Source: Welwitschia mirabilis
Taxonomy: Eukaryota; Gnetophyta; Gnetopsida; Welwitschiales
Length of the DNA: 64,000 nucleotides
Direction: 5' to 3'
Assembly: GCA_051453625.1 (NCBI GenBank)
Contig: JBOZIK010000001.1
Span: 176,234,806-176,298,805, forward strand
Shown: positions 23,664-36,157 of the stretch, piece by piece
How positions within the stretch are numbered: the stretch's first letter is position 1
Layout: each line of letters opens with the position of its first letter
The notes under the pieces: model-generated
What the model was told of the DNA's origin: nothing
What the model saw: the letters and a program-made list of their open reading frames with translations, nothing else
Database searches by the model: none
Position numbers and translations under genes: made by a program

Positions 23664-26020
23664 CAAATGTTTTCTAGTCCCTTAGCAAAAGTGTAATAAA
23701 GAATGATTAACATGAAAAACTTTCTAAATCAGAATATTCAAGATTAACATGACAATGATAAAGACTTAAAAAATTGAGGAATTAAAAACACTATTTAAAA
23801 GTAAAAATATCATACCTTCAATCAAAGTTGAACTTTATCCTCAAAGTTACTAATATGAAAATTAAAAATTTAAAATGAGAATAATATTTTAAGAAATTTA
23901 GAATTTATAAGGATAAATGATAAAGAATTACATCATAACATCACTACAAAAGTGAATGTACTCTAACTAGAAAATTTAAATGTAATGTAAACTATATCTA
24001 AAGATGCATCAAGGTAAAGAAAATTCTATAAGGAATGGCTAAGTGATGAGGCTTCACAAATGATTGTCATAGAGGAATGAAATAGAGAGAAAGAAAAGAT
24101 GAATATTGAATAGGAATAAAGGTAGAAATGAAGAAAAAGATGTAAATGGAGATAACAAAAAAAAAGTTGAGATGAGATGAAAAATGGATGTATGACCAAG
24201 TTATAATCCATTTTTTTGAAATATCATGACTTGCTAATGACTTAAGTTAATTATGAACCTAAGAAAGAAGCTATATGAAGAAACAAAAGATGAATAAAGA
24301 AAATTAAGGGTAGCATTGATGAGAACGTATGGCAGTTCTCTCTTTCCTAGGCCTTTTTTTGATACATGATCTCAAGTTTAAAATAGTAAATAGGTATGGA
24401 TGCAAGTTAAGTGATGAAATAATAAAGTGATAAAATGACAAAAACGCTTTGCATGAATAAAAATTTGATATAATTAAGATGTAAGAATAATTAGGTTTCA
24501 ATGATAATCTAGACTAATTTGATCCTAGCATAACTCATGGAAGGGAATATTTTATCATAGAAAACACAAATGTACCTTTAGGTATGCCTTCTCACAGAGA
24601 TGAAAGGATGAGTGCATGTGGTATGAGATGGTAAACTGAATGGGAATGACATGAATGAAAATGAAACTAAATCTCTATCATTCATGCCATAAATAAATGG
24701 AATGATGAAACTAAAGTAATGACCTTATTTATTAAAACTTTTATGATTTTTAAATTTACTTAATGAATCTAAATGTTATAAAAGCAATATGTTGATAAAT
24801 TAAACACATGGAAATTCAAGAGTAGAAAAGAAATCTTGAGTATAATCATTAAAGAAAGAAAAACACAAGACATTTTTAATTTCATATTAATTATCTTTCC
24901 AATTTCCTTTTCAAAACCATGATTACCTTTGTTTCAAGCATTTGATCTTATTGAAAATCAAGAATTCTGAAACTTTATTCCATCATAGTTAAGCATATTG
25001 TGTATAAAGAATTTAGTGTTGTATTACCAATAAGTGTCTTTACCCCTAATGCAATTGAATATGCTATAAGTAGATCATTAGATATGATTGTTAGTAACTA
25101 TGCATAGCTACAATGTAGTTAACTAAACCTAATAAAATGGACAAAAATAGAAATGTTCTTCTAGAGAAGAGATTTTATCTTTTTTTTAATTCTTATTTTA
25201 ATAATTTTTTAAAATTATCTAAGAATAAAAGAGGCATTATTAATTCATTAGCCTAATATAAATTCTTGAAAGAAATACACATACAAAAGTAGACCACATT
25301 TTCTTTTATTGATTATAAATTAGAGATATCAAATGAATGCAAACCTCAAAAACATAACTCAAAATATGTATAACTCTCTCTTAAAAAGCCTAAATGTATC
25401 TCATCTCAATAAAAAATTGTAATTAAAAAATATCATTTATTATTGCTTACATAAAAAGAACACTACCTAGGATATGTAAGTCTCATAAACTCATAGTAAG
25501 ATGAATGATGTGGGTAATCAGTTATCTTATATAATAAAGCCATAATGGAAGATGTAAGTGATAATGTTTAAGACAATGATGGCTTATTCTATGATGTGGG
25601 TAAAATTTTGGATTACCTATGTGAAAGAGATTAAGGCAATGATTATACAAATGGTAATGCTTTTATGGTTTCATAAAAGAGATATCATTAGGAGACATTT
25701 GTTTCATTATAAGTGGACCTACTCATCCTAGGTCTAAGCTAACTAATAAATATAGTCTAAAATTATACAATGAGTCTAAGAGTTTCTCATAATATGGATT
25801 TCTAGTGTAATGTATGGATGAAGGATGAATGATATGAAAGATACAGGACTCAAGGATATAAGTGCTAAGGTCATGTGAAGCATCATAAAATAGTAGGTTA
25901 TTCATGTAAATTTACATACATGAGCTTATAAAGGTAGAGTAAACACAAACCATGCAAGAATTAAATTCTATACATCCAAGGTCTTCAAGGTTTTATTATT
26001 TATTTTTCTTATGCTTTTTC
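23664..26020. other. Interior of OTA gypsy relic, no domain recognised
   Basis: This is where pol should lie, but I find no protease, RT, RNase H or integrase motif on either strand. Short minus-strand open stretches (24,026-24,211; 24,304-24,501; 25,723-25,905) are not recognisable. Confidence 0.4.
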
Positions 26021-26029
26021 AACAATTCT

Positions 26030-26850
26030 TGTAAGACATCATCTTAAGGGGAAAACAAAGATGAGTTGGAAACTACTCGACAAGGAGAATGTTTATCAAA
26101 ATAATCATGGATAATTTCATTAGAATGATGTTTGGATCTTAATAAAGGTTTGACTTATTTATTAAAGAATAAATCTTTCTTAAAAGATGAAGACAAAATA
26201 GAAGCAATTCACCCATAAAGATGTGGAGTAGAAGACAAAGGGTCTACATATGATGGATCATGTATGAGTTCTTCTTTGATGTTCTCCTTCTTATTAGGAT
26301 TGTCAAATGACTCATTCTCAATTGGATGACTCTTCTCAAAGAGTTTCTTCTTCTCTAGTATGTATTCATACTTGTTAGTTTCCTTCCCATTTCTAAAGGA
26401 TATGAATTGAGTATCATGGATTTCACTATCATTAATTCTTCTAGGTATATGCTCTTAAGATTAGGTTCAAGAAATATAGGAATCTCTTCTTATTTATGTT
26501 GGTTAAGTGTACTAAGAATTTTAGTAGTGTTTTGATTTAATTGTTTAAGACTTTAATCAAGTTTCATCTAAGATTTCATGAATTATTTAAAGGTATCTTC
26601 TAAAAAATGTAAAGATGAGTGTTATGTTTTAAAAGATGAAGGGTGTTGATCAAAAGATGAAGAATATGAAAGAGAAGATTAAGGGTACTTATGATAAAAT
26701 GAAGGATAAGGATTACATGGTAAATTGAATTAATATGATGATGAGGAATAAGGATTATAAGGAATAATGGAAAACATAGGATCAAGTAAGGATATTTAAA
26801 CACTTGATTATAAAGAGGTTAATCTATATATGAAGGAATACCTAGGGGTT
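26030..26850 (-). pseudogene. OTA gypsy gag C-terminal region
   Basis: The minus strand first reads a Pro/Ser/Tyr/Asn-rich stretch with NPYSSSSY and NPYPSFYHKYP (about 26,690-26,790). It then gives LEDTFK*FMKS*MKLD*SLK and QLNQNTTKILSTLNQH (about 26,490-26,610), and next a charged segment including KYEYILEKKKLFEKSHP (about 26,300-26,380). This order matches Athila/Tat gag after the zinc knuckle: a Tyr/Pro/Asn-rich linker followed by a LExxFKxFMxxQ... coiled segment. Stops replace Gln codons (CAA/CAG to TAA/TAG), the expected result of C-to-T change. The capsid core expected at 27.0-27.8 kb is not recognisable. Confidence 0.6.
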
Positions 26851-27817
26851 AAAAATAATCTCTTATAATTAGCATAGGCTTTTAAGTATAAAAAAAATTA
26901 TGGGATTTGAAATGGAAGAGTTTTGTTAAAGGAAGAACAAAGGATTTTTTTAGAATTATTCATTTGAATAACTCCTAAGAAATATTCTATTTTAATGGTC
27001 AAATTTATATTCTATTTCATATTTAGAAGATGTTCTTAATTAACCATTAGGCTTAAGTTTCAAACAAATATAACTCTATCAAGTTTTAGAAGATGCCACT
27101 TACTATAAATGATTAAGAAAGATGAGGCAAACATTTTAATAAAATTAGAAGATAAGATTCATAAAAACGTTAAGGTGATATCAATTATTTGGGAAGAAAC
27201 ATTATATGAAAAGAAAGCAGTTATGCTTAGGGCTATGCAAAATAGGTTTTGTAAAAAGTAATAAAAAATAAGTAATAGAGACAAAAATGGTATAGTGAAA
27301 ATAAAACAAAAATCTAGAAAAATCATAGAAGAAGGGAAGTTTAAAAAAACCAACAGAGATTAATAATCTAAATATAAATGACATATTACTAAAAATAAAG
27401 TTTCTCAAAAATAAAAATTTTCAAAATAAAAATGGGATTCAAGGTTTCTTTCTTATTTTGACTCCTTTGATTTTATTTTGATTTTTTAATTATTTTAATT
27501 ACTTCTAATCTTGGCTAAAAGAGATACGAAAAGTAAAAAAACTATAAGAACTCGTTAATCATTCATGAAATAGATTGATATAGCAATGATATCCTTTATC
27601 ATAGCTAAAATGATTAATAGATACTTAAAAGAAAAATAAAAGAAAGGATCAATTAGGGTATTAGTGGAAGAGAACCAGTGCCACACTGGATAGTACTAGA
27701 AAGAACACTAAAATATAAAATGAAAGAAAATAAAAATCTATGCATTCCCCACTATAGCTATAATGGCATTTTCCTAATAATATGTCAAAAAGCTTATTAA
27801 TGGTGAAGGTAAGGTTA

Positions 27818-29194
27818 TGAGTGTATCTTGATATTGAGATTTAATAACAACAAATCATCTTAGGAATAAAAACCTTATGAGGTCATACCAAACATTTACC
27901 AAATAAAAACTAAGACCTTTATTTGTAGTCTAGCCATAATATTATCCTTCCTCAGGGATAGATGTGATAAATTATTACAAAGTAAGCACAAAATCAACTA
28001 CAATGAGAAAAGAATTTGTTAGAGAAAATAGAATAAAAACAAGAAGAAATGTTTAAGGAGATTAAAAGCTAAAGTTAAGAATGGATCATAACTCTCAAAA
28101 CCTAGCATGAACATAATAATGATAACAAGACTTTATCTAATGAATATAGATTCACTCTGGTGTGAAACTATAAATGATAAGATTCATTAAATCTTGAGCA
28201 TCATGACATAACTACATTCACCGTATGAGTATTGGTAAAGATCTCAAGTTATCTTAGCTCTCATAGAATATTTTTATAAGCATGAAAAGTAGGTATAATT
28301 TTCAAAAACTATCAAACATAAGTCTAAACTGTGGACAAAGACGAAAACATGAAGAAATCACTTAGAAATAATATAAGAAATTTAAAATAACTTTTACAAA
28401 TTCAGGAATAATAAGTATGTAAGAACATCCATACTTTCTATAAAAAATATTACACCAATGAATCAATTATCATTCTTTGACTTATCAAAAGCATTAAAAG
28501 AACATTGCGAGCTATATATAAATCAAGATACTACACTAAAAATGGTAGCATCTTATTAAATGAAATAAAGAAAAACTATAATACATAATTGTTAAAGATC
28601 AAGTCATAACTAAAATGTCATGCTATCCTTATGGGCTAGTCCTTCCCAAATGAATAAGCTAGAAGATAGAATGAATCAGCCTCAAAATAAAGCATGATGG
28701 TGTCATCGCCTTCATGAATGAATAGAAAGTAAGATACTATGACCTTTCTATAGTGAAAATCGGGATTATGATTATTAGTTTTTTGTCTTTTAGTGTTTGA
28801 TGAGGTAGCTAGGAATTTATCTTTTAGTGCTTATCATTTTATAATGGAATATTTACATGTTGTAACTACCATGGCCTAAATCCAAAGATAACATGGATTA
28901 TCGTAATAAGTAAAACACATTTGGCTTAGAGTAGGATTCCTCCACCAATCAATGCCACCATCACATGTCACCACTACCATTATTTTTTTGTATATAATTA
29001 GGTCCATCTCTAAATAAGTACTCAAATTATGAATAAAGACCTGAAGATGTTATGGATAAAAGAGTACAACCAAGTATGACATTAAAAAGGATAGAAGACA
29101 TATTTTTATAATTAAAACTATCAAGATGGTGTCCTGACTTATGGTAAATTGGCCTAAAATACTTGAGATAGATGATAATTTTTACATGTTAATA
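27818..29194 (-). repeat. 5' LTR of OTA gypsy element
   Basis: Partner of 22,223-23,653, 1.38 kb long. Its outer terminus reads TATTAACA on the minus strand (TG decayed to TA). The minus-strand sequence just inside it (TAACCTTACCTTC) does not match the initiator-Met primer site, so its primer-binding site is unidentified. Confidence 0.75.
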
Positions 29195-31100
29195 CTTATG
29201 ACATTTGATATCATCTTGATCATCCACTTAAGAGTTAGGTCAGTTTTGTAAGTTAAGCTAAATTAGTTAGTTATTTTACATCTCATCTATGTGATTGAAG
29301 TTTTCTCTGAGTTAAACTTATGAATGTGTTATTTTAGTATTCAATTTAGTTTAGTTAGTTATCAATTAAAGATTGTTTGATAATTAGATTATTTATTATT
29401 TTCTTATCTTCAATCCTTTTTATTTAGTTTTAATTCTATTTTAGCATGTACTTGCTTATAAGTTAAAGCAAACCATATTATTTAAAGTTAATGAATATTT
29501 TATTTTTTAGTGATTCTAACTTATATCTTGTTCTAAGTTTTTTTTCATTCCTACTCTCTCTTTTGGATTTTGAAATTGATTATGTATTTACTGATTTCTT
29601 AGATCAAGTAGGGATGTTGAGAAAGATTTATTTAGTTTGATTTTTATCTTGACAATATTCTCAATTATAATATAGATAAATTAAGTTAAGTTTAGTTTGA
29701 TTTTTATTTTGACAATATTCTAAATTATAATTTAGATAAATTAAGTTAAGTTTGGATGTAGATAAAAGTCCACTTAACTTAATTATATCAAACTCTAGCT
29801 CCATTATTTCATTGTCTTGCTTACTTTTATACTTAAATCCAATTAAATTTTATTTTTTCAGGGCATAAAATTAGAAATTACTCATTCTTAATCACACTTT
29901 ATTTCTCACTAGCATTACGTTTTGGTTGGTGGGGAAAATTGATAACCTTATGTAGATAGCAATTTATGTTAAGATATAATACCCTCTAAGATCATTTTAT
30001 CATATTTAGCTACCATAACTATGTAATTTAAATCATATAAAAAGTCATCTCTCTCTTAAGCAAAAATGTTCTCAGCATATTGAGACCTATATTCCCCTAG
30101 ATGCCTTGGTTATCAAGTGTGTAGTGAATGATGATTAGAGGCATAGTGGTAGGTTTTCTTGGATTTCATCACCATCTTGGAAAAAAGGCATAAGTGTAAT
30201 CAACTAAAATTCACAAAGTATGAGGTATAAGTAAGTTGCTAATGTATCATTATATTCTTCCTTAAGGGATTCATACTGCTAAGATAACTAAAATTCATTA
30301 ATAACTTAGAAGAGCACTAACATGATTTATATTTTATCCTTTTATCATTTTACAGAGAAGGATAACAACATTAGAAAGAACATGGTTTCTACCTAGTTTG
30401 AAAGAAATACAAAAAAGTAAAAAAGATTTCACTTAATTACATTAAGAATATAAGGCCCTTGCATTAAAGTCTATCTTATTCAAATAAGGATTCATAACAA
30501 ATGTATATTTATTATTCTTTTTTTCTCCAATAGTTTTACATGTTTTTTAGGCTCAACTTACTTGGTTATTACATTTTTATGATTTGGATACATCACTTCA
30601 ATTGTGACTGTGAGTAAGATCGCTTTCTAGTTGACTATAATTTCCATTATAATTACATATTTTTGTCACTTATTATCATATTATTATGAATTACATAAAT
30701 CACTTAAATTACAAATGAAAGAAATATGTCTTTTAAGTTACTCATATCATTTTATTATGATCATGTATTAACATAATTTTAGATTTAACAAGTGTTTTTA
30801 TTTGATGGATAGGGAATTGGAATTTTTAAGAAAAAAGCATTAAAAACATTATAAAGTTGAACATTAAGGATAAAGTATGAACTTCAAAATTTATCAAGAT
30901 TAATAAAAACATTAAAAATCATGTAGAAACAAAGAAGTTCATAATGAAGAATTAAAAGGAATAGTAATAATAGCCAAAATTCACATACAACTCCATTTTA
31001 AACAAGAAAATAGAGACTTGTTCCCCAATACAATTTAACAAAGGGCGTATAAAACTATGAACTAAGAGTCATTCAATTAATGTTAGTGAGCAATCCAAGA
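29195..31100. other. AT-rich DNA with tandem repeat, no gene
   Basis: No coding homology is visible. It contains a 60-bp duplication (29,631-29,750). A G-rich TTTTGGTTGGTGGGGA at about 29,923-29,938 loosely resembles the tRNA-Asp primer-binding site used by some Athila/Tat elements (GCCGTTGCCGGGGA), but several mismatches are transversions. Confidence 0.3.
29631..29750. repeat. 60-bp tandem duplication
   Basis: Two 60-bp units, both starting TTTAGTTTGATTTTTAT and ending TAAATTAAGTTAAG, lie head to tail and differ at only about three positions. This is much closer than most repeats here, so the duplication is fairly recent. Confidence 0.92.
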
Positions 31101-31124
31101 ATAAATAGAAGAGTGAAAGATTTT

Positions 31125-31224
31125 NNNNNNNNNNNNNNNNNNNNNNNNNNNNNNNNNNNNNNNNNNNNNNNNNNNNNNNNNNNNNNNNNNNNNNNNNNNN
31201 NNNNNNNNNNNNNNNNNNNNNNNN
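31125..31224. other. Assembly gap (100 N) flanked by a 28-bp direct repeat
   Basis: The 28 bases before the gap (31,097-31,124, starting AAGAATAAATAGAAG) are identical to the 28 bases after it (31,225-31,252). This suggests two contig ends that overlap but were joined with a fixed-size gap. Confidence 0.95.
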
Positions 31225-31252
31225 AAGAATAAATAGAAGAGTGAAAGATTTT

Positions 31253-32735
31253 CTATATTTAAGGAGGAATAAAAAGGTCAATTTCACAAGAAATAATTCA
31301 TAGGCTTTCAAAAGCTTAACTAGAAATTGTAAAGTGAAAAATTAAAAAAAACTTAATAAAAAGCATAATTCTAAAAAGCCAAGTTATATAAAAGATTAAG
31401 AAAGATAAAATTTAGTCATTCAAGAAAATAAATATTCAAAACCAACATAAATAAATACTAAAAACTATAGGTGAGGTAAAATAAAAATTTATTCTTGCTT
31501 ATCATTTGAGACATAAAAATAAAAAGATGTTATTTAACAAGCATCCTTACTAATATAAAACATACTAGAAACATGGAAATAATTAAAAATGAATCAACTC
31601 TAGGTTCTTATATGTTCTCATACACATCTACATGTTAGTTTAATTCTACCTATAATTGTCATATTTGTGGATATGTTAAATTAGTGTTCATTAATGAGAT
31701 TTCACTTAGAGCATGTTTTACAATAAAAGTCCATTAAGATACATGTATTTTCTAACCCTTAGAAAAGATGTGAGTTAAAATATGTATTAAATAAGACATA
31801 AGGGAGTTAAAATAATATATTAAATGTAAAACAACAAAACAAAAACAAAATGAAAAGATGTAATTTTTAAAAATGTGTCATGTCAAAAAATTGGAAAAGA
31901 AACTTTCACAAGTAATTGTAATTATTTGGAAGCATAATGAATGCTTCTACCTTTAGGTCCTTCATTCCTAAATTTATAATAAAAATAGAAGAGTAAAATT
32001 AATTATTAAATCACATACTAAAAAAAAATTATGAATATGTAATAAGAATATTTATCAAGAAAAAAAGAAGTATTAGCATTCAATTTTAATTAAAAGAAAT
32101 TTTCAAATAGAGAAAAGTAATATATATAAACACAACACGTATAGGGAAGAATTATATTAACAATCTAAAATATTTATACCCCACCTTATACATAAATAAT
32201 CCAAACATAAAACTTAGTTTGAATTAGGGAAAAAGAAAAACAAGAAAAATAAAATAACATTATCTTTAACTTTTGATGTAGAACACAATCATAATGACTT
32301 ATATGTTTACACTTTATGCTAAAGAGTTAAAAGTCATACACAAGGATTAATATATATTTTTTTTAGAATTTTCTCATAGAAAGAGATTTGAAAGCATGAT
32401 TAAGATTGTACATGTTAAATGAATAAATGTGGTATCCATCTAAATTTAATGAATGTGGTAATAAATTATAGTAGTAGAGGGCCAAGGATTAGAGCATAAT
32501 GATAGAGAAGAATGACATATATTGGAGAAGTAAAGCACATTGACAATGAGTTAAAAAAATGAAGTCCTCATGCTCCTATAGGGACTTTTTAATTTTTAAT
32601 TTTAATATTGATTATGATGATTCTAATACATCCATAATAATAATTCTAACTATATCATGACACTACCTTTATAATGTTGTTACTAATGCCTTATGTCTTC
32701 TACCTAAAAACACCTTAGAAAAATAAAATTACTAA
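31253..32735. other. AT-rich DNA, no gene recognised
   Basis: The sequence is mostly A-rich on the plus strand with stops in all frames. It may contain the decayed 5' part of the plus-strand copia relic that follows, but no motif supports this. Confidence 0.4.
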
Positions 32736-32739
32736 ATGA

Positions 32740-34910
32740 TTTAATCATAACATGATCAATAAGGCACATTTTATGATGTATTTAACTAGTAGTAAAGCAT
32801 ACTTATGGGATAAAGCTGTATGTACTATAGTATGCTTGAAAAATGACATAGTTCATGTTTTAGACAAATACATATATCCAGAGAAAGTTAACATGTTTAC
32901 ATATTTAAGTACTTGAATGTAATTGATGCATTCATGTCATAAGCAAAAATCATGATTAACTTAGTGCACATTCTTACATTGGTATTTTTATGGGATTCCC
33001 AGTTGGACATAAAGCATATCATGTGTATCTTCATGATAATTAAAATACTATTATCTCTTATGATATTGTTTATTTAAAACTTTATAAATCCATTTAGATC
33101 TTAATATTTCCAAGCTTTACCTTCCTATCATCTTGTACATCTTTTAGATGTTTAATATTTTATAACTGAGGAAGTGATATGTGACAATTATTTTGAAATC
33201 TTTAGTTTCTTCTAGTTAAAATGACTTGTCTAGAATCCAACTTGGAGAAACTAAGTAAGCTCTTATATCTACAACATATGAACACTCTTTCAGTAATGAA
33301 TCATTAGATTATCCTAGTGAGGACATTAATAATTTCCAAATAAGAAAATAATGCAATTGATGAGAGTCTTCTACTTAAGATATTCATGAGAATGAAAAAG
33401 CAAGAACCAAATATTACTTTGATTCATTTCATCATGATGATGATGTGTTACATCTAAACTTTTATAATAAACCAAGCTCTTTCAAAAATGCCTTGGTCAT
33501 TAGATGTTAGTTATAAAAGAAGAATATGATGATCTTTTTGATAATGGTACTTGGAAATTGGTTGATCTTCTATTAGATTGTATTTCAATTCCTAAACAAT
33601 GGGTAGTTTATAGTAAATATAATGTGAATAATACTCTTGAAATACATAAATCTCAACTTGTTACTATGTGCCTACATCAAAATAAAGGATTATACTATAA
33701 TGAAATATTTGTATTAACATTAAAATAGGCTTCCATTAGAATCATAATTGATTTAAAAGGTTGTAAGAATGAAAATTGCACTAATTGAGAATCAAGACTA
33801 TGTTTCTAAATGGATATTAAAAATAAAAATTCTACATGATGTAGCCTAATGGATTTGAAGTGAGAGGTAACGAACAAAAGATAGGTAAATAAAGAAAGTT
33901 TTTATGTGGGCTAAAATAGCTGCTGAGAGTAGGGAACACAAAACCTGCTAGTTACTTAAGCATCATTAGATTTAAGTTATGTGCTTATCAAACTATTGAT
34001 ACTACTTTATTCATAAAATATACTAGCATAAAATCTATGTATATTATAAAATATTTTAGTAACATGTTGATAACTAATGATGATTAAGAAGATGTAAATA
34101 ACATAGATACCACTACAAGTAAAGCATTTAAAACTTCTAATTTGAGACCACTCAAATTCTAACTTGGTTCAGATATTATGTATAAAAGTAATGAGATACT
34201 CTTTATTTAAAAAATATGTTTGATATTTGATTTAAAAATTTAGCTCGAAAAATGCTAAAGAAGTAGACTATGAAATTTTTAGTTGATGAATATTTAAAAC
34301 CAATAGGTAAAACACAATATAATAATACTATTAGCAGTCTTCTCTTTATGACCAATACTATACTTGATATTGTAATACATGATTAGGTTTTTGTCTTGAT
34401 ATTTTTATGCACCAAAGATAAGCCATTTAAATATTATTATGAAAGTAAAACAATACTTAAAGAAGATAAAAAAATTAAGTCTACCTACAAAAGACACTCT
34501 AAATTTTCTTCAAAGAAATACTATAATTCAAACTTTGTAGAAGCTTCAAAACCATCCTCATGAACATCAAGATATGCTAAGAACATCGTCATTGTCTTAT
34601 CTATCTAAGCATCAAAGAGTTATAGCTTATCATATACTAAAGTAGAATAAACTATTCCTGTGACACATGTAGAGAAATTGAATCTTTAAGAAATGTATTA
34701 GAAGTAAACCAACAAAACTAACTAATATCTTCATTGACAATTAAGATACCATCTGCATTACAAAAGAATTAATACATAATGAAAAGAAAAATCACCTTAA
34801 CATTAGAATTTAAAAAATTAGAAAACTTGTAAAAAATGAAGTACTTACTGGAGTATACTTCTAATCACAAAATAATTTTCAACATTCTAATAAAGGTGCT
34901 TAACCATGAA
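32740..34910 (+). pseudogene. Ty1/copia pol relic (integrase end, RT, RNase H)
   Basis: The plus strand keeps the order of copia pol. Near 32,995-33,070 GIPVGHKAYHVYLHDN then TIISYDIVYL matches FVGYxxGxKAYRLYxPxxxKVIxSRDVxF of the integrase tail. A 74-codon open stretch (33,504-33,728) reads VIKEEYDDLFDNGTWKLV, later KYNVN and KGLYYNEIF, matching AMKEEYxSLxxNxTWxLV, KYNADG and EGIDYxETFAPV of the RT start. Near 34,307-34,380 TQYNNTISSLLFMTNTILDI matches the YRSLIGSLLYLTxTRPDI block. Near 34,600-34,650 SYSLSYTKVE*TIPVTHVEK matches the TEAEYIA block. Near 34,730-34,800 IFIDN then ICITKELIHNEKKNHL matches CDNxSAIxLxKNPVxHxRxKHI. Stops and a deletion around the YVDD box show it is inactive. LTRs were not found. 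Confidence 0.85.
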
Positions 34911-35503
34911 ACATTATATTACTTTTAATCCAAACTTAAAATGACTATGAATTCTTGAAACTCATTTCTTTGTTGTTCATAATGGGATTTACTTAGTTAT
35001 TAAAGTCTGTATAAAAGAGTTCCATTATCCTAGTAATTTGAGATGAGTAGTACATTTTGTCTTAGCATTGTGGGATATATAATACAAATCAAAAATCTTA
35101 TTACAATAAGATGTGTCGTAATAAACTAGATACTTTTATATGGAATAATTTCCTCACATGAAAAATCCTTTTATGGATAATAGTATATTTTTAATAAAAG
35201 AAATTTAAATTACCTACATTTTTCTGAAGAACTCAACATTCAAAGGAAAGGAAATAAACACACTTAGAGAGTATAACACAATAGAGAGTTATATGGTGCA
35301 TTTTGGATAGATAATTTATAAAAGTGACAAAAGAGTAGGTTGAAATAACTTTCATCTTTATGAATGGGAAATTATATAAATTATAAATTACATAAGTGAT
35401 TATGTTTTTTTGAGCTAAACTTTTGATGATAATTAATTATATACCAATATGAAGTTATGCAAACTCATTAATCATGATAATAATATATCTTTAAAAATGG
35501 CTA
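34911..35503. other. AT-rich DNA following copia relic
   Basis: This should include the copia 3' LTR, but no repeat partner upstream was recognised. No gene is visible. Confidence 0.35.
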
Positions 35504-36147
35504 TGTAACACCATCTTTTCTATTACTCTAATTAAGCACTATTTTTTCCCCATTTTCTCTTCCTTCTCTCTTTAATATTATTACCTAGTAGAAATAGCGA
35601 AACCTAGGATCAAATTCTACCTACTCCTTAATTATGATTTTTATATTTTCAAAAAGATATATTATATTAATATTATATATTTACCTATAATTAATTTCTA
35701 GGTTATTGTAGTTTAGAAATAATAGCGATGTCATAAGTTTGCACCTCCATTTCTTCCTAGTTTTTTTGTCATATAAAAGATACCTTATAAATAGTTGAGA
35801 ACATCTAAACTTGTTATTAACATACATAGCTAAATTTTAAAGATAATACCTAACCAATAAAAGAGGAGGTTGCAAATCTAATTAATGGCACTCCAACTTA
35901 ATATTTGGCCATCCTCTAGACATGAGTTGTTTCTACTTTAAGTTTCAAACTATACAAATATGGATGGGCTCAACTCCATAGGCTTTCACTTCACCTCGAT
36001 ACACCCCTAATATAGGTGATAGGTAATACATGAGGTGGATGCATGCTTACAAATAATCCCCACTTCCTTAAAGCATCTTAGGATGGTGCAACATGATCCA
36101 TTGACATCAAGGGCTCAAGATATTAAATTGGAGTAATTTATATATGG

Positions 36148-36157
36148 NNNNNNNNNN
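36148..36157. other. Assembly gap (10 N) in LTR copy 1
   Basis: Ten N follow TATATGG. The related copy at about 45,620-45,670 suggests that some tens of bases may be missing here. Confidence 0.9.

Larger units (their letters stand above)
22223..29194 (-). mobile_element. Decayed gypsy (OTA-type) retrotransposon, about 7 kb
   Basis: Two homologous repeats of about 1.4 kb (22,223-23,653 and 27,818-29,194) share starts (TGCTAGTATCCC and TGAGTGTATCTT) and ends (TGTTAACA and TGTTAATA). Next to the left copy, on the minus strand, GTCAGAGGGG runs straight into TGTTAACA, a classical polypurine tract before a 3' LTR. This sets the orientation as minus. The 4.2 kb interior contains a gag C-terminal relic but no recognisable RT or integrase, so it is either a non-autonomous derivative or heavily deleted. 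No target-site duplication was found (GTCTA on one side, CTTAT on the other), so two independent LTR copies are not fully excluded. Confidence 0.65.

Noticed and set aside
31069-31311. Open frame spanning the 100-N gap
   Set aside because: The frame runs through unknown bases, and the flanking 28-bp repeat makes the join itself doubtful.
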